DNA of 64,000 nucleotides from Agaribacter marinus (GTDB lineage Bacteria; Pseudomonadota; Gammaproteobacteria; Enterobacterales; Alteromonadaceae): positions 806,001 through 870,000 of the forward strand of contig NZ_BSOT01000005.1 of the NCBI RefSeq assembly GCF_030160655.1. Direction: 5' to 3'. Position 1 is the stretch's first letter, and every line of letters starts with the position of its first letter. The notes under the pieces were generated by a model. It saw only the letters and a program-made list of their open reading frames with translations. It did no database searches and was not told where the DNA came from. Position numbers and translations under genes: made by a program. Positions 49,376-58,422 of the stretch are shown piece by piece.

Positions 49376-52306
49376 ATGAAACGTATGTTAATCAACGCAA
49401 CTCAGCAAGAAGAGTTACGTGTAGCCCTTGTAGATGGCCAAAAACTCTACGATTTGGATATTGAAAGTCCTGGACACGAACAAAAAAAAGCAAATATTTA
49501 TAAAGGTATCATTACTCGCGTAGAGCCTAGCTTAGAAGCTGCATTTGTAGATTATGGTGCTGATCGTCATGGTTTCCTACCAATGAAGGAAATCGCTCGC
49601 ACTTACTTTCCTGATGGTTATCGATTCGAAGGTCGACCCAATATAAAAGAAGTTATCTCAGAGGGTACTGAGGTAATTGTGCAAGTTGATAAAGAAGAGC
49701 GTGGACAAAAAGGCGCTGCGTTAACGACCTTCATATCGTTGGCAGGTAGTTATTTAGTGTTGATGCCAAATAACCCTAGAGCTGGTGGTATTTCTAGGCG
49801 CATTGAAGGCGAAGAAAGAGCCGAGCTTAAGGCAGCGTTAGACGAGATTGAAGAACCCAAAGGCATGGGATTGATTGTCAGAACTGCCGGTGTAGGAAAA
49901 TCTGCAGATGAGCTCAAGTGGGACTTGGGTGTCTTAAAACATTATTGGGAAGAAATTTCTAAAGCGGCGGAATCTAGACCTGCACCATTCCTCATTCACC
50001 AAGAAAGTAATGTTATTGTCCGTGCTATTCGAGATTATTTACGTCGTGATATTGGCGAAATTCTTATTGATAAAGAGCGCGTGTATGAACAGGCGCTAAA
50101 GCATATCGAATTGGTGCGCCCTGACTTTGTCAACAAGGTAAAACTTTACCGCGGCGAAGTCCCGTTATTCTCACATTATCAAATTGAAAGCCAAATTGAG
50201 TCGGCGTTTCAAAGAGAAGTGCGCCTCCCTTCTGGTGGTTCCGTCGTTATTGACCCCACCGAAGCACTTACGTCAATTGACATCAACTCCGCTCGTGCAA
50301 CAAAGGGTGGAGATATTGAAGAAACCGCGCTAAATACGAATTTGGAAGCCGCAGACGAAATTGCACGCCAATTACGTCTTCGCGACTTAGGCGGTTTAGT
50401 TGTGATCGATTTTATCGATATGTCTCCTGTTAAACATCAACGAGAAGTTGAAAACCGAATGAAGGACGCTGTTCGCAGCGATAGAGCACGTATTCAATTA
50501 GGTAAAATTTCTCGTTTTGGTTTATTAGAAATGAGCCGCCAACGTTTACGACCTTCGTTGGGAGAATCTGCCCACACGGTATGCCCGCGATGTGACGGTC
50601 ATGGTACGATTCGAGGAATAGAATCCACCGCATTAGCTGTGCTTAGAATTCTTGAAGAAGAAAGTATTAAAGATAATACTGGGCAAATTGAAGCGCAACT
50701 ACCAATATCTGTAGCAACATACTTGCTAAACGAAAAACGTGCAGCAGTACAAAGTTTAGAAAAACGCCAAGACGTTAATCTACTTATTATTCCCAATCCA
50801 AATATAGAAACACCTAAGTTCCAGATAGTTAGACGTCGTACCGCAGACGTATTGACGGAACAAAGTTACAACTTGGAACTTGTACAAGCCAATGAAGAAG
50901 TAAGAGAGTCGGCAAACACGCAAGTTGTCAAGCGAGAAGAACCAGCGCTACAAGGCATGACCGCACCAACACAAGCTCCCGTAGTTGTTAAGCAGGAAGA
51001 AAAGCAGGCACCAGGCCTTATTAGTAAAGTGCTTGATTGGTTTGGCAGTTTACTTAAAGAAAAAGAAGAAGAAAAGCCAGCACCTAAAGAGCGTCAACAA
51101 CACCGGAGAAACAACAAAAACAAGCGGAGACAAAACACTCGCGGTAAGCAAAATCGGCACTCACGAAATAATGAAAAAGTTGACGCCAAAGATGGAAGTA
51201 AGCCTGAACAACACAATAAGGTGGATAGAAACCAACGACAAGATCGCGCTAACCAAGAACGTGGTAAGCAAGATAAATCATCTTCTGAACAAGATAAACA
51301 AAATCAGAACAAAACTCAGCAACGGAAGAAACCTGCGCAAAGACGAAATAGACGTAGCGAACGCCCTAGTGTACGAGTAAAGGATGATGCACAAGTAGCA
51401 GTTACGAATACTTCAGATGCTCAGCCAGCTGAAATTCAAGTCGTTGACAATAAGACTGCCCCGAAAGATGCTTCAGTAAACGACACAAGTGTTAAGCAAA
51501 AACCGAAAAAGACGCAAACAAAATCGCGCACCAAAAAGGATGCCATTCCTGACGATGCAGCTACGCCAAATGTAACGGAAGCGACATTGAGCGACACGAT
51601 TGTAGATAATGCATCTACGCAAGGTGCTGCTATACTTGATGGCAATGAAAAGTCGGGCATGCTAACTAGTGAAGTAACAGATGCTTCAAGTGTTGAGCAC
51701 ACAAGTATTAATGACGAAAAATCTACAGGCAGAGTAAGAACAAGACGCACGCCTAGACATGCTAGAGCTGCTGGACAAAAACGCAAACAATCAAAAGATG
51801 AAAATGTTACTAGCAATGAGGAAGAACAAAGTGAAAGTGCGCTGAGTGATACTCATGAAATACAAGAAACTTCATCTAATGCGCCGATAGAATCGAAACA
51901 AGAAGATGTGCTAGACAAAAACGCGACTAGTAATGCGCAAGCTGAGTTGTCATTTGATGCCGACACATCTGCGACAAAAACAGTGGAGCCTAAGAATGAT
52001 GATACGCCTATTCAAGCTGAAATTCAGCTTGAGGACGATACAAGTGAAGAACGTGTCGTTACATCTGCAACAATTACTGAAGTAAATGACAATGTAATTG
52101 CGGCTAAAACCAGGCAAAGTTGGAAGTTCACGTCTCATCCGACTGCTCGCCCAGAAAACATTGCGATGCCTGATATGGCTGAAAGTCATTCTATTATGCA
52201 GGATAGTGACCGTATTCAACTAACCGGTAAATTGACGACCGCAGTTATTGCAAATGCAAAATCTAATGTAAGTGCACCAATCACAAGGCCAACGTCGACT
52301 GATTAA
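49376..52306 (+). CDS. rne: Ribonuclease E
   Basis: Essential endoribonuclease and degradosome scaffold, 976 residues. The catalytic half has the S1 domain ([24 protein letters not shown]), the metal-binding Asp302 (SIDINSARA) and Asp in VVIDFIDM, and the zinc-link pair Cys403/Cys406 (CPRCDGHG), all one residue before the E. coli positions. The disordered C-terminal half holds an amphipathic membrane anchor ([18 protein letters not shown], about 541-558), an Arg/Gln/Asn-rich RNA-binding stretch, acidic Ser/Thr-rich sections, and a short conserved-looking C-terminal end (about 960-976) possibly for PNPase binding. A second frame inside the C-terminal half is open too, but is shadow. Confidence 0.96.
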   Translation: MKRMLINATQQEELRVALVDGQKLYDLDIESPGHEQKKANIYKGIITRVEPSLEAAFVDYGADRHGFLPMKEIARTYFPDGYRFEGRPNIKEVISEGTEVIVQVDKEERGQKGAALTTFISLAGSYLVLMPNNPRAGGISRRIEGEERAELKAALDEIEEPKGMGLIVRTAGVGKSADELKWDLGVLKHYWEEISKAAESRPAPFLIHQESNVIVRAIRDYLRRDIGEILIDKERVYEQALKHIELVRPDFVNKVKLYRGEVPLFSHYQIESQIESAFQREVRLPSGGSVVIDPTEALTSIDINSARATKGGDIEETALNTNLEAADEIARQLRLRDLGGLVVIDFIDMSPVKHQREVENRMKDAVRSDRARIQLGKISRFGLLEMSRQRLRPSLGESAHTVCPRCDGHGTIRGIESTALAVLRILEEESIKDNTGQIEAQLPISVATYLLNEKRAAVQSLEKRQDVNLLIIPNPNIETPKFQIVRRRTADVLTEQSYNLELVQANEEVRESANTQVVKREEPALQGMTAPTQAPVVVKQEEKQAPGLISKVLDWFGSLLKEKEEEKPAPKERQQHRRNNKNKRRQNTRGKQNRHSRNNEKVDAKDGSKPEQHNKVDRNQRQDRANQERGKQDKSSSEQDKQNQNKTQQRKKPAQRRNRRSERPSVRVKDDAQVAVTNTSDAQPAEIQVVDNKTAPKDASVNDTSVKQKPKKTQTKSRTKKDAIPDDAATPNVTEATLSDTIVDNASTQGAAILDGNEKSGMLTSEVTDASSVEHTSINDEKSTGRVRTRRTPRHARAAGQKRKQSKDENVTSNEEEQSESALSDTHEIQETSSNAPIESKQEDVLDKNATSNAQAELSFDADTSATKTVEPKNDDTPIQAEIQLEDDTSEERVVTSATITEVNDNVIAAKTRQSWKFTSHPTARPENIAMPDMAESHSIMQDSDRIQLTGKLTTAVIANAKSNVSAPITRPTSTD

Positions 52307-52338
52307 TGCAATTTAATTCTAACGAATACTAGAAATTT

Positions 52339-52369
52339 AAGCCCTTGTACTTATGTCCAAGGGCTTTTT
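52339..52369 (+). terminator. rne terminator
   Basis: Nine-base-pair stem AAGCCCTTG / CAAGGGCTT with a ten-base loop and a T run, 32 bases after the rne stop codon. Confidence 0.9.
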
Positions 52370-52398
52370 ATTGTTAACCGCAACTAGAGTAGCAATTA

Positions 52399-53106
52399 AT
52401 GGCACAACAAATACTAGATCCGTCTAAACATAAACGTTTAAAAATAAACACCGGTCACGGTGAGACGTTTGGAGAAAACACTCATTTTTTACCCGTTGTA
52501 GCAGATGAATTACGCTTTTTATGTATTGAATATCCAATATGCTTTCTAAAAGATAGTCGCACTGGAAAATTTGTATTAAATGCAATTTTGGGCTTCAACA
52601 AAGGAGAGAATTTATACTTAGATGGGGATACATGGCGTGCCCAATATATTCCAATGCATATTCAAAGACAACCCTTCTTTATTGGTGGCGTAAAATCTGA
52701 CAGCGACAAACGAAGTGTTGTAACGCTTGATACAGATCATCCGAGAGTAAACGAGAATGATGGTAACTCCATATTCACTGATGACGGAAAACCGACCGAA
52801 TATTTAATGCGTATACAAAAGCTGCTTTCTTCTCTAAACCTAGGCACCCAAAAAACTGGAGAGTTTATCGAGGTGTTATTAACACATGGCTTAATTGAAC
52901 AAATCCGTGTTACGGTAAAAGATGCAGATAACAAAGCGCTTGGGTTTGATGGAATATATTCTATCAGCGAAACTAAACTAAAAACCCTCAGCGATGATGT
53001 GATTTTGGAGTTTCAATCCAAAGAGTACTTGCAGGCAATACACCTACTTTTGGTATCAATGGGACATTTTCAAAAATTGGGTCGCTGGCATAAAGAGAAA
53101 GTATAA
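52399..53106 (+). CDS. SapC-family protein (first paralogue)
   Basis: A 235-residue protein of the SapC family (named after a Campylobacter S-layer-associated protein; the function in these bacteria is unknown). Conserved blocks are LPVVADELRFLCIEYPICF, KDSRTGKFVLNAILGFNKGENLY, ARYIP/QRQPFF and FTDDGKPTEYLMRIQKLL. It is a clear paralogue of the gene at 53905-54615: both share the EYPI-F-KD-TG-F-LGF/LH-GENL pattern. It lies alone on the plus strand after rne and faces the TonB-receptor locus. Not obviously exported: no signal peptide. Confidence 0.82.
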   Translation: MAQQILDPSKHKRLKINTGHGETFGENTHFLPVVADELRFLCIEYPICFLKDSRTGKFVLNAILGFNKGENLYLDGDTWRAQYIPMHIQRQPFFIGGVKSDSDKRSVVTLDTDHPRVNENDGNSIFTDDGKPTEYLMRIQKLLSSLNLGTQKTGEFIEVLLTHGLIEQIRVTVKDADNKALGFDGIYSISETKLKTLSDDVILEFQSKEYLQAIHLLLVSMGHFQKLGRWHKEKV

Positions 53107-53216
53107 ACGCCCTCTTATGCATAAAGTATGAAGTGTTTTACCTAACTTGCGTCATCATATTTGGGCAATCCATATTAATAATGCAAAAAACACTTCAAAT
53201 GCTTATTATATTTACA

Positions 53217-53852
53217 CTAACACTTAGTGACGGCTTCATCTAAGGTAACAATGCTGATAGATGATATCTCTAGCTCCATCTTTCCTGACGTTTGCAACAT
53301 GAATGGCGTAGTTACTTTTGAAAAATCAATTTTATTTTGGTCAAAACAAGCCAAAGGAATTGTCACGTTGGACCATTCGCCTTTTGGTAATCGGCTCAAT
53401 GCGCCTTTTAATTGCACACTATCACGACATTGCCAATCCCAATTACACTCCATTGTTAATTTTACGAAGTCATCTGGTTTACGAAGTACCTTTGTACGCA
53501 CATTTATTGCCTTTTGTGCATAGTCATCGGCCAAATTTTCATGCCTTTGACGATTAATGACTGTGATCGTTTGTACGTTAGTATCAACGCCTCCCCATTC
53601 ATTTTTTACACCACGAGGACGCCATTTGAAACGTACGCCCGAAATACCATCGTCGGAAAAAGGCGTTGCAATTAGCGAGCCCTTCGTCGTCTTTTGCTTT
53701 TTATCAGTAATCACCTTTTTACCAAAAGATAGGCTTAATTCATAAGGTGATACGGACTTTCCTTCTTCTACAACTGAAATCATTTGTGCTTGAAGTGAAA
53801 ACCCAAAAACTAATATGCTCGTGCTTAATACTATTTTACTTAATCGGTTCAT
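53217..53852 (-). CDS. Exported ExoP_C-like (galactose-binding-type) domain protein
   Basis: A 211-residue protein with a signal peptide (IVLSTSILVFGFSLQA, cut about residue 22). The remainder resembles the C-terminal jelly-roll domain of GH3 exo-glucanases such as ExoP: GVRFKWRPRG near 73, MECNWDWQCRDSVQLKGAL, EWSNVTIPLACFDQ and VTTPFMLQTSGKMELEISSISI. Here it occurs without a glycoside hydrolase. It ends in a Cys that may pair with another. ATG 53852 has a GGAGATC site. As last gene of the TonB-receptor locus it may bind a glucan or help a partner. The family call rests on motif memory only. Confidence 0.6.
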   Translation of the reverse strand: MNRLSKIVLSTSILVFGFSLQAQMISVVEEGKSVSPYELSLSFGKKVITDKKQKTTKGSLIATPFSDDGISGVRFKWRPRGVKNEWGGVDTNVQTITVINRQRHENLADDYAQKAINVRTKVLRKPDDFVKLTMECNWDWQCRDSVQLKGALSRLPKGEWSNVTIPLACFDQNKIDFSKVTTPFMLQTSGKMELEISSISIVTLDEAVTKC

Positions 53853-53904
53853 TATAGATCTCCAATAACTACCTTATTTGTGTGCGTGAATAACGTATAA
53901 AACT

Positions 53905-54615
53905 CTATTCATTACTCCAATTAATCAACTTTTGAATATGTGAACCTGAGCTCATTATCAGGTGGGCAATCTGCAGCAAACCTTCGTTGTGCGCTAGTTG
54001 AAGTTCATCACCATGTAGTGCTGCCAAATTGTCCTTATTTATACTATATAGGCCATTTACCACTAACTCTTTGCCTCTAACAGAATCAAATTTAAGGCTA
54101 ACAGATTCAATTAAATTCAGTTTTGCCATCTTTTGCATGCAGTCTTTGGTATATTCTGCCCCTCCCATAATTTGAGAAAAAGTTTGCTTCACTCTCTCTA
54201 AATAAGCAGTTTCGTTACCACTATCATCGAATAACGCTTCCCCTTTTCCTGCTTTTACTTGCTCACTCTGCATATCAATGGCTATACGACCACCTGAAAA
54301 ATTATCATCTTCTTTCAGCATTGCCTGAAATGGCCTTCTAAGTACGTCTAACGGTAAATAATTTGCGTGCCATTTGTTGTCTCTGATAAACAAGTTTTCA
54401 CCCGAATGTAGTCCCAATAAGACAACAAGTCCAAATTGCCCTGTATTGGCGTCTTTCCGAAAAAATATTGGATATTCATGACTCAGGTTTGCAATTTCGT
54501 TAACGATAATATATGCCGCATTGACTTGGTTTACAGGTATGTTGACTAGCGAAGTATCCACTTTTAAATTTTTATGGCGTACGCTGTCGAGTAGCTCAAT
54601 TCCATCACTATTCAT
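53905..54615 (-). CDS. SapC-family protein (second paralogue)
   Basis: A 236-residue SapC-family protein: EIANLSHEYPIFFRKDANTGQFGLVVLLGLHSGENLF, NYLPLDVLRRPF and LFDDSGNETAYLERVKQ. Paralogous to the plus-strand gene at 52399-53106. It follows the halogenase-like gene by 12 bases with an AAGAGAA ribosome site, so it is in the same operon. SapC genes accompany tryptophan-halogenase-like and TonB-receptor genes in many Alteromonadales and Xanthomonas-type loci for sugar use; the protein's role is unknown. Confidence 0.84.
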   Translation of the reverse strand: MNSDGIELLDSVRHKNLKVDTSLVNIPVNQVNAAYIIVNEIANLSHEYPIFFRKDANTGQFGLVVLLGLHSGENLFIRDNKWHANYLPLDVLRRPFQAMLKEDDNFSGGRIAIDMQSEQVKAGKGEALFDDSGNETAYLERVKQTFSQIMGGAEYTKDCMQKMAKLNLIESVSLKFDSVRGKELVVNGLYSINKDNLAALHGDELQLAHNEGLLQIAHLIMSSGSHIQKLINWSNE

Positions 54616-54627
54616 ATAATTCTCTTA

Positions 54628-56178
54628 TTAAATGGTCGATAAACCATATTTATAAATTTTTTCCAAAAGCTCTCTATTACTAGGAAGCATAGCAACAATT
54701 TGCTTTCGATTTTTTTTATTTTGTTCAATATAAGACTTAACAAATGACACCGCATGTTCATCTGCAGTAAAGGGCGTTTTCGTACTAAATTTATTACCAT
54801 ACAGCACAAACTGATAACTCATAAAATTGAACAGTTCGCCAATTGGTTCAAAATCATTAGCATCAGGCACTTTGTGTTCCCACAGCTGCATTAATTCTTG
54901 TAGGCTTTCAGGAATGGATTCTGGGTTACGATTGTCTTGCCAAAATGGCGTATTGCGATGACTTAACACATAGTGTAATTTTAAAAAGTCTACTGCCCGT
55001 TTCCAATGATAACGAAACGTCTTATTAAAACGAGACTCAGCTAAATGCATGAGGGCATTTGTTCTCGGTAATTGTTCCGCTATTTTCATTGCAGATAACT
55101 CGACCAATACCAACGCAGACGCTTCTAAAGGCTCTAAAAACCCCGCAGACAAACCAACAGCAACACAATTTTTGTGCCAAAACTTGTCACGGTAGCCAGA
55201 AGTAAAATTAATTTCTCTAACGTTTAAGTCCGATGTATCACCACCCGTATTTTTTATATATGCCAATAACGCAGATTTAGCTTGTTCAACAGATGCGTAC
55301 TTACTAGAGAACACATAACCGACGCCTCTGCGCGTAGGTAAACCAATATCCCAAATCCATCCCGAACTTTGCGCTGTAGACTGCGTATACGACATGATCT
55401 CGTTACTTTTGTTTGAGTACGTTACTTGAGTCGCTAACGCGGTGTCAGCAAATAAATGGTCGGATACTGGATTAAATGGGACATTTAAAGCTTTACCAAG
55501 CAATAAGGACTTGAAACCTGTGCAGTCAATAAATAAATCGCCGCTGAGGGATTTATTGCCGCTGAGCGTAACTGCTTCAATATTACCCGCCGTATTAATC
55601 AAAACATCTTCTACATCTGCCAAAATATGCTTAACACCCAGCTTACTTATACAGTGTTTTTGCAAAAATGCAGAAAATTTTGCTGCATTTAAGTGATAGC
55701 CATAGTTCGACTTCGCTTTGTACTCAGGGTCAGTGATGTTTTTGGGTGCCAAGTTTTCTTCACAAATTGCTTCTTGCAACGAAAAATGTCTCGCAAACGA
55801 TTCGTCTGAATTTTGAGAAAGCCAATACTCAGCAAATGAGCCGTTACTCCCCTGCCTTAGCTCTTCAAATGGGTGGTAGTAAAAACCACCCGACGCTTCT
55901 TCGTCCCACTCGACAAATTTAGAACCTTGTTTATAAGAGGCTTCACATTCTCTAAAAAAATCTGTTTCTGATACGCCGATGTCTCGCAACGTAGATGCCA
56001 TGGTAGGCCATGTACCTTCACCAACACCAATAATTGGAATATTAGGCGATTCGCATAGGGTAATGGTTAACTCATCATGTTTAATTCGTGTGGAAAAACG
56101 CGAAGCCAATATACTCGCGGTTAGCCAGCCAGCGGTGCCGCCACCAACAATGACAATAGACTTTATAAAGCTTTCCAT
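54628..56178 (-). CDS. Tryptophan-halogenase-family flavoprotein (TonB-locus type)
   Basis: A 516-residue FAD-dependent protein of the tryptophan halogenase family: Rossmann motif GGGTAGW (12-18), SFIKSIVIVGGG start, and the family segment SYKQGSKFVEW with Lys83 at the place of the catalytic lysine. The second halogenase signature WxWxIP reads WIWDIG here (274-279). This sequence variety is common in TonB-receptor loci of marine and plant-associated bacteria, where no halogenase substrate has been shown to my knowledge. Start: ATG 56178, with AGAGAGG upstream; the frame open to 56223 begins inside a terminator. Operon with SapC and the ExoP_C-like gene downstream. Confidence 0.85.
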   Translation of the reverse strand: MESFIKSIVIVGGGTAGWLTASILASRFSTRIKHDELTITLCESPNIPIIGVGEGTWPTMASTLRDIGVSETDFFRECEASYKQGSKFVEWDEEASGGFYYHPFEELRQGSNGSFAEYWLSQNSDESFARHFSLQEAICEENLAPKNITDPEYKAKSNYGYHLNAAKFSAFLQKHCISKLGVKHILADVEDVLINTAGNIEAVTLSGNKSLSGDLFIDCTGFKSLLLGKALNVPFNPVSDHLFADTALATQVTYSNKSNEIMSYTQSTAQSSGWIWDIGLPTRRGVGYVFSSKYASVEQAKSALLAYIKNTGGDTSDLNVREINFTSGYRDKFWHKNCVAVGLSAGFLEPLEASALVLVELSAMKIAEQLPRTNALMHLAESRFNKTFRYHWKRAVDFLKLHYVLSHRNTPFWQDNRNPESIPESLQELMQLWEHKVPDANDFEPIGELFNFMSYQFVLYGNKFSTKTPFTADEHAVSFVKSYIEQNKKNRKQIVAMLPSNRELLEKIYKYGLSTI

Positions 56179-56211
56179 TACATCCTCTCTATGGATAAAA
56201 ACTAGAGAAAA

Positions 56212-56236
56212 AAAAACCCACACGAAGTGGGTTTTT
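56212..56236 (-). terminator. Terminator/attenuator between the lipoprotein and the halogenase-like gene
   Basis: A 10-bp stem AAAAACCCAC (56212-56221) / GTGGGTTTTT (56227-56236), a five-base loop and a run of T on the minus strand, 15 bases after the lipoprotein stop codon. It should end many transcripts here and lower expression of the three genes that follow. Confidence 0.85.
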
Positions 56237-56251
56237 CACTTCATACAGAAT

Positions 56252-58366
56252 TTATCTGGCGACATCCAACGTTACATTGTCGAAGTTATAATTCAAGCCT
56301 GTCGCATCACCTGCAACATTTGAACTAGGCACTTCAATGACTAAGGTAACATCTTCATCTACCCAATTTGGACTGTCAATCTGAGTATTTTCATCTAAGT
56401 TTATCATAACAGATACATCTCTTGCCCAGTTACCAAACTCAGTAAAATACGTAGGTAAACTTTGCCCAGAAGCTGTTTTAAGATACGCCGCGTATCTTAC
56501 ATTTCCTTCGGCACCTGCTTCAAAAGAATTGACATTCATACTTAATCGATAACGTCCATCTGCTCGAACAGACTTTCCAATTAGTGGTATCGACACCATA
56601 ACTGTCGACGCATCAGTACTAACTCTCAATCCATTTGTACCATCAACACCGATACCAGTTAATATTTCTACAGCCCCTTCCTCACTCGTTCCAGGTACCG
56701 CTAAAGCATCTTCAAAGGAGCCCATGTCACCAGCAATAACATCGAAATCTTTTGTTGTTTCAATTGTATAGTCGACAAATCGAATATCATCAAAAAAGCT
56801 AACGCTATTTGTTTCATCACCTGATGGACCATCCAAAATCGAGAAGACCGCATCATTTATGTCAACAAACTCTGGCAATACACGACCAATTTGACCACTT
56901 GGTATGACAGTACCTTCGGCAGTACTAATATTAAAGTAAATTTCTTCCCAAACATCAGTTGTTTCAGTTGAAACGCGCTCACCGCCAGACCACCATGCTC
57001 TTCCAGCAGCACTAGATTGGGCATTATAGTGTATATTTGCTGCGGTATTTGTGCGCTTGACCCACAAAGACACGTAATAGCTGCTGTTAGCAGCTAGTGA
57101 CGGTAGATTGAAAATAAACCCATCCTGACCGCTATCGGTCGAGTCTAAGGCCAAACCAAAGCGACCTGTTCTCGCTGCGTCTTCAGTTACTTCACCTGTA
57201 CCAAAAAAGTCTGGCAATGCACGTTGAGCTTCAAAGTTATAATCAACATCTAACTCGCCATTTCCATCTCTATCCAAATCAACCAGAAGATTTAAATTCT
57301 TGTCAGTTAATGTAACAGTATGAACCACCCTACCATCAGACTGATTACCTTGGTCATCTTCAACATTAAACGCTATTTCAACGATGCCAGTACCGCCATT
57401 TCGTGCATGATGAATAAAGGCTGCTGTATCGAAAGACAAGGTAGTATTTTCGACAGAAATTCCGACATCGTAGCCCACGACACCGTCTACCGTTATGCTC
57501 GATACTTGTATTTCATTTCCTTCCTCGTCCGAAATACCTTCGAGTAAATCAATTGTTTGTACACCCGAATCTTCTTCAAAGTTACTGCTAGGGAAGTAAT
57601 TTTCTATATCTGGCGCGCCAGGTAAATCTGATACACCTAAGACACCTATCTCAATATTGCGAGAAACTGTGTTATTACCATCCATAATATCGTAGGTGAA
57701 ATTAAACTCAGTCAATTGTCCAGATGGTATCAAATCCGCAACGGACGAAACATCCACGACTAACTGATTATTTTCCAAAGAAACAACTAAATCATAAGGA
57801 TTATTCTCTCCAACCACTAAATTGCCAGTAGTTAAGTCATCGCCATCAGCATCAGTGATATCCTGAAGCGCATCTAATGTAGACTCTTCCAAACTAACAT
57901 CTTTAATGAAACTACCGGACAACGGACGCCCTTCTGCAATAACTGGCGCAAAATCCTCACCGGTAATATTTATCGTCGCAGTACGAGGCGTACTTAACGT
58001 ACCGTCAGACACATCAAACGTAAACACCATTGTCTCGGTATCACCAGTATTTAAGGAATCAATTAGCTCAGATGGCCTAAGGAGCAGTTGATTTCCGTCA
58101 ATATCCACGCCCAACATTGCGTCAATCTCGGCGATAGAAGGCGAAATATTTTCTACAGAAAGAAAATCACCATCTAAATCAACGGCCCCTGCAAGTAAAT
58201 CAACAAATTGAAATATGTCTTTTTCGCCAACCGTAATATTAATATTGCCATTTACGGTAGGCGCAACGTTATTTTCTTTTACTGGTAAATCGTAGTCATC
58301 ACCAGAGCAACCGAACAAGAAGCTACTTACAGCAGCCGCAACTAATGTAGTTTTAAAATTTTTCAT
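56252..58366 (-). CDS. Surface lipoprotein with cadherin-like and carbohydrate-binding-like domains
   Basis: A 704-residue lipoprotein: lipobox FLFGCSGD with Cys20 and Ser21 (so probably sent to the outer membrane). Four or so Ig/cadherin-like repeats follow, each with acidic turns such as DLDGDFLSVENIS, DADGDDLTTGNL and DEEGNEIQVSS and the NVAPTV-type entry. The C-terminal 340 residues seem to be two jelly-roll modules of the CBM4/9 kind (RTGRFGLALDSTDSGQDGF, SYYVSLWVKRT; RYRLSMNVNSF), which often bind polysaccharides. Directly downstream of the TonB receptor gene, it may be a surface glycan-binding partner, as inference. Confidence 0.8.
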   Translation of the reverse strand: MKNFKTTLVAAAVSSFLFGCSGDDYDLPVKENNVAPTVNGNINITVGEKDIFQFVDLLAGAVDLDGDFLSVENISPSIAEIDAMLGVDIDGNQLLLRPSELIDSLNTGDTETMVFTFDVSDGTLSTPRTATINITGEDFAPVIAEGRPLSGSFIKDVSLEESTLDALQDITDADGDDLTTGNLVVGENNPYDLVVSLENNQLVVDVSSVADLIPSGQLTEFNFTYDIMDGNNTVSRNIEIGVLGVSDLPGAPDIENYFPSSNFEEDSGVQTIDLLEGISDEEGNEIQVSSITVDGVVGYDVGISVENTTLSFDTAAFIHHARNGGTGIVEIAFNVEDDQGNQSDGRVVHTVTLTDKNLNLLVDLDRDGNGELDVDYNFEAQRALPDFFGTGEVTEDAARTGRFGLALDSTDSGQDGFIFNLPSLAANSSYYVSLWVKRTNTAANIHYNAQSSAAGRAWWSGGERVSTETTDVWEEIYFNISTAEGTVIPSGQIGRVLPEFVDINDAVFSILDGPSGDETNSVSFFDDIRFVDYTIETTKDFDVIAGDMGSFEDALAVPGTSEEGAVEILTGIGVDGTNGLRVSTDASTVMVSIPLIGKSVRADGRYRLSMNVNSFEAGAEGNVRYAAYLKTASGQSLPTYFTEFGNWARDVSVMINLDENTQIDSPNWVDEDVTLVIEVPSSNVAGDATGLNYNFDNVTLDVAR

Positions 58367-58386
58367 AATGTCATACCAAATTTGGG

Positions 58387-58411
58387 ATGGAAGAAGCCGT
58401 TTGGGCTTCCT
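58387..58411 (-). other. Intercistronic hairpin between TonB receptor and lipoprotein genes
   Basis: Minus-strand stem GAAGCC / GGCTTC with a five-base loop, with flanking GGA/TCC pairing and no T run, in the 56-base gap. Likely a processing or stability element and not a full terminator. Confidence 0.45.
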
Positions 58412-58422
58412 CCAAAATATCT

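Noticed and set aside
50985-51380. 131-residue frame in the C-terminal half of rne
   Set aside because: Basic, low-complexity alternative frame of the RNase E scaffold region; no start signal.
56179-56223. Extended N-terminus of the halogenase-like protein
   Set aside because: It begins in the terminator stem; ATG 56178 has the ribosome site and gives the family start.
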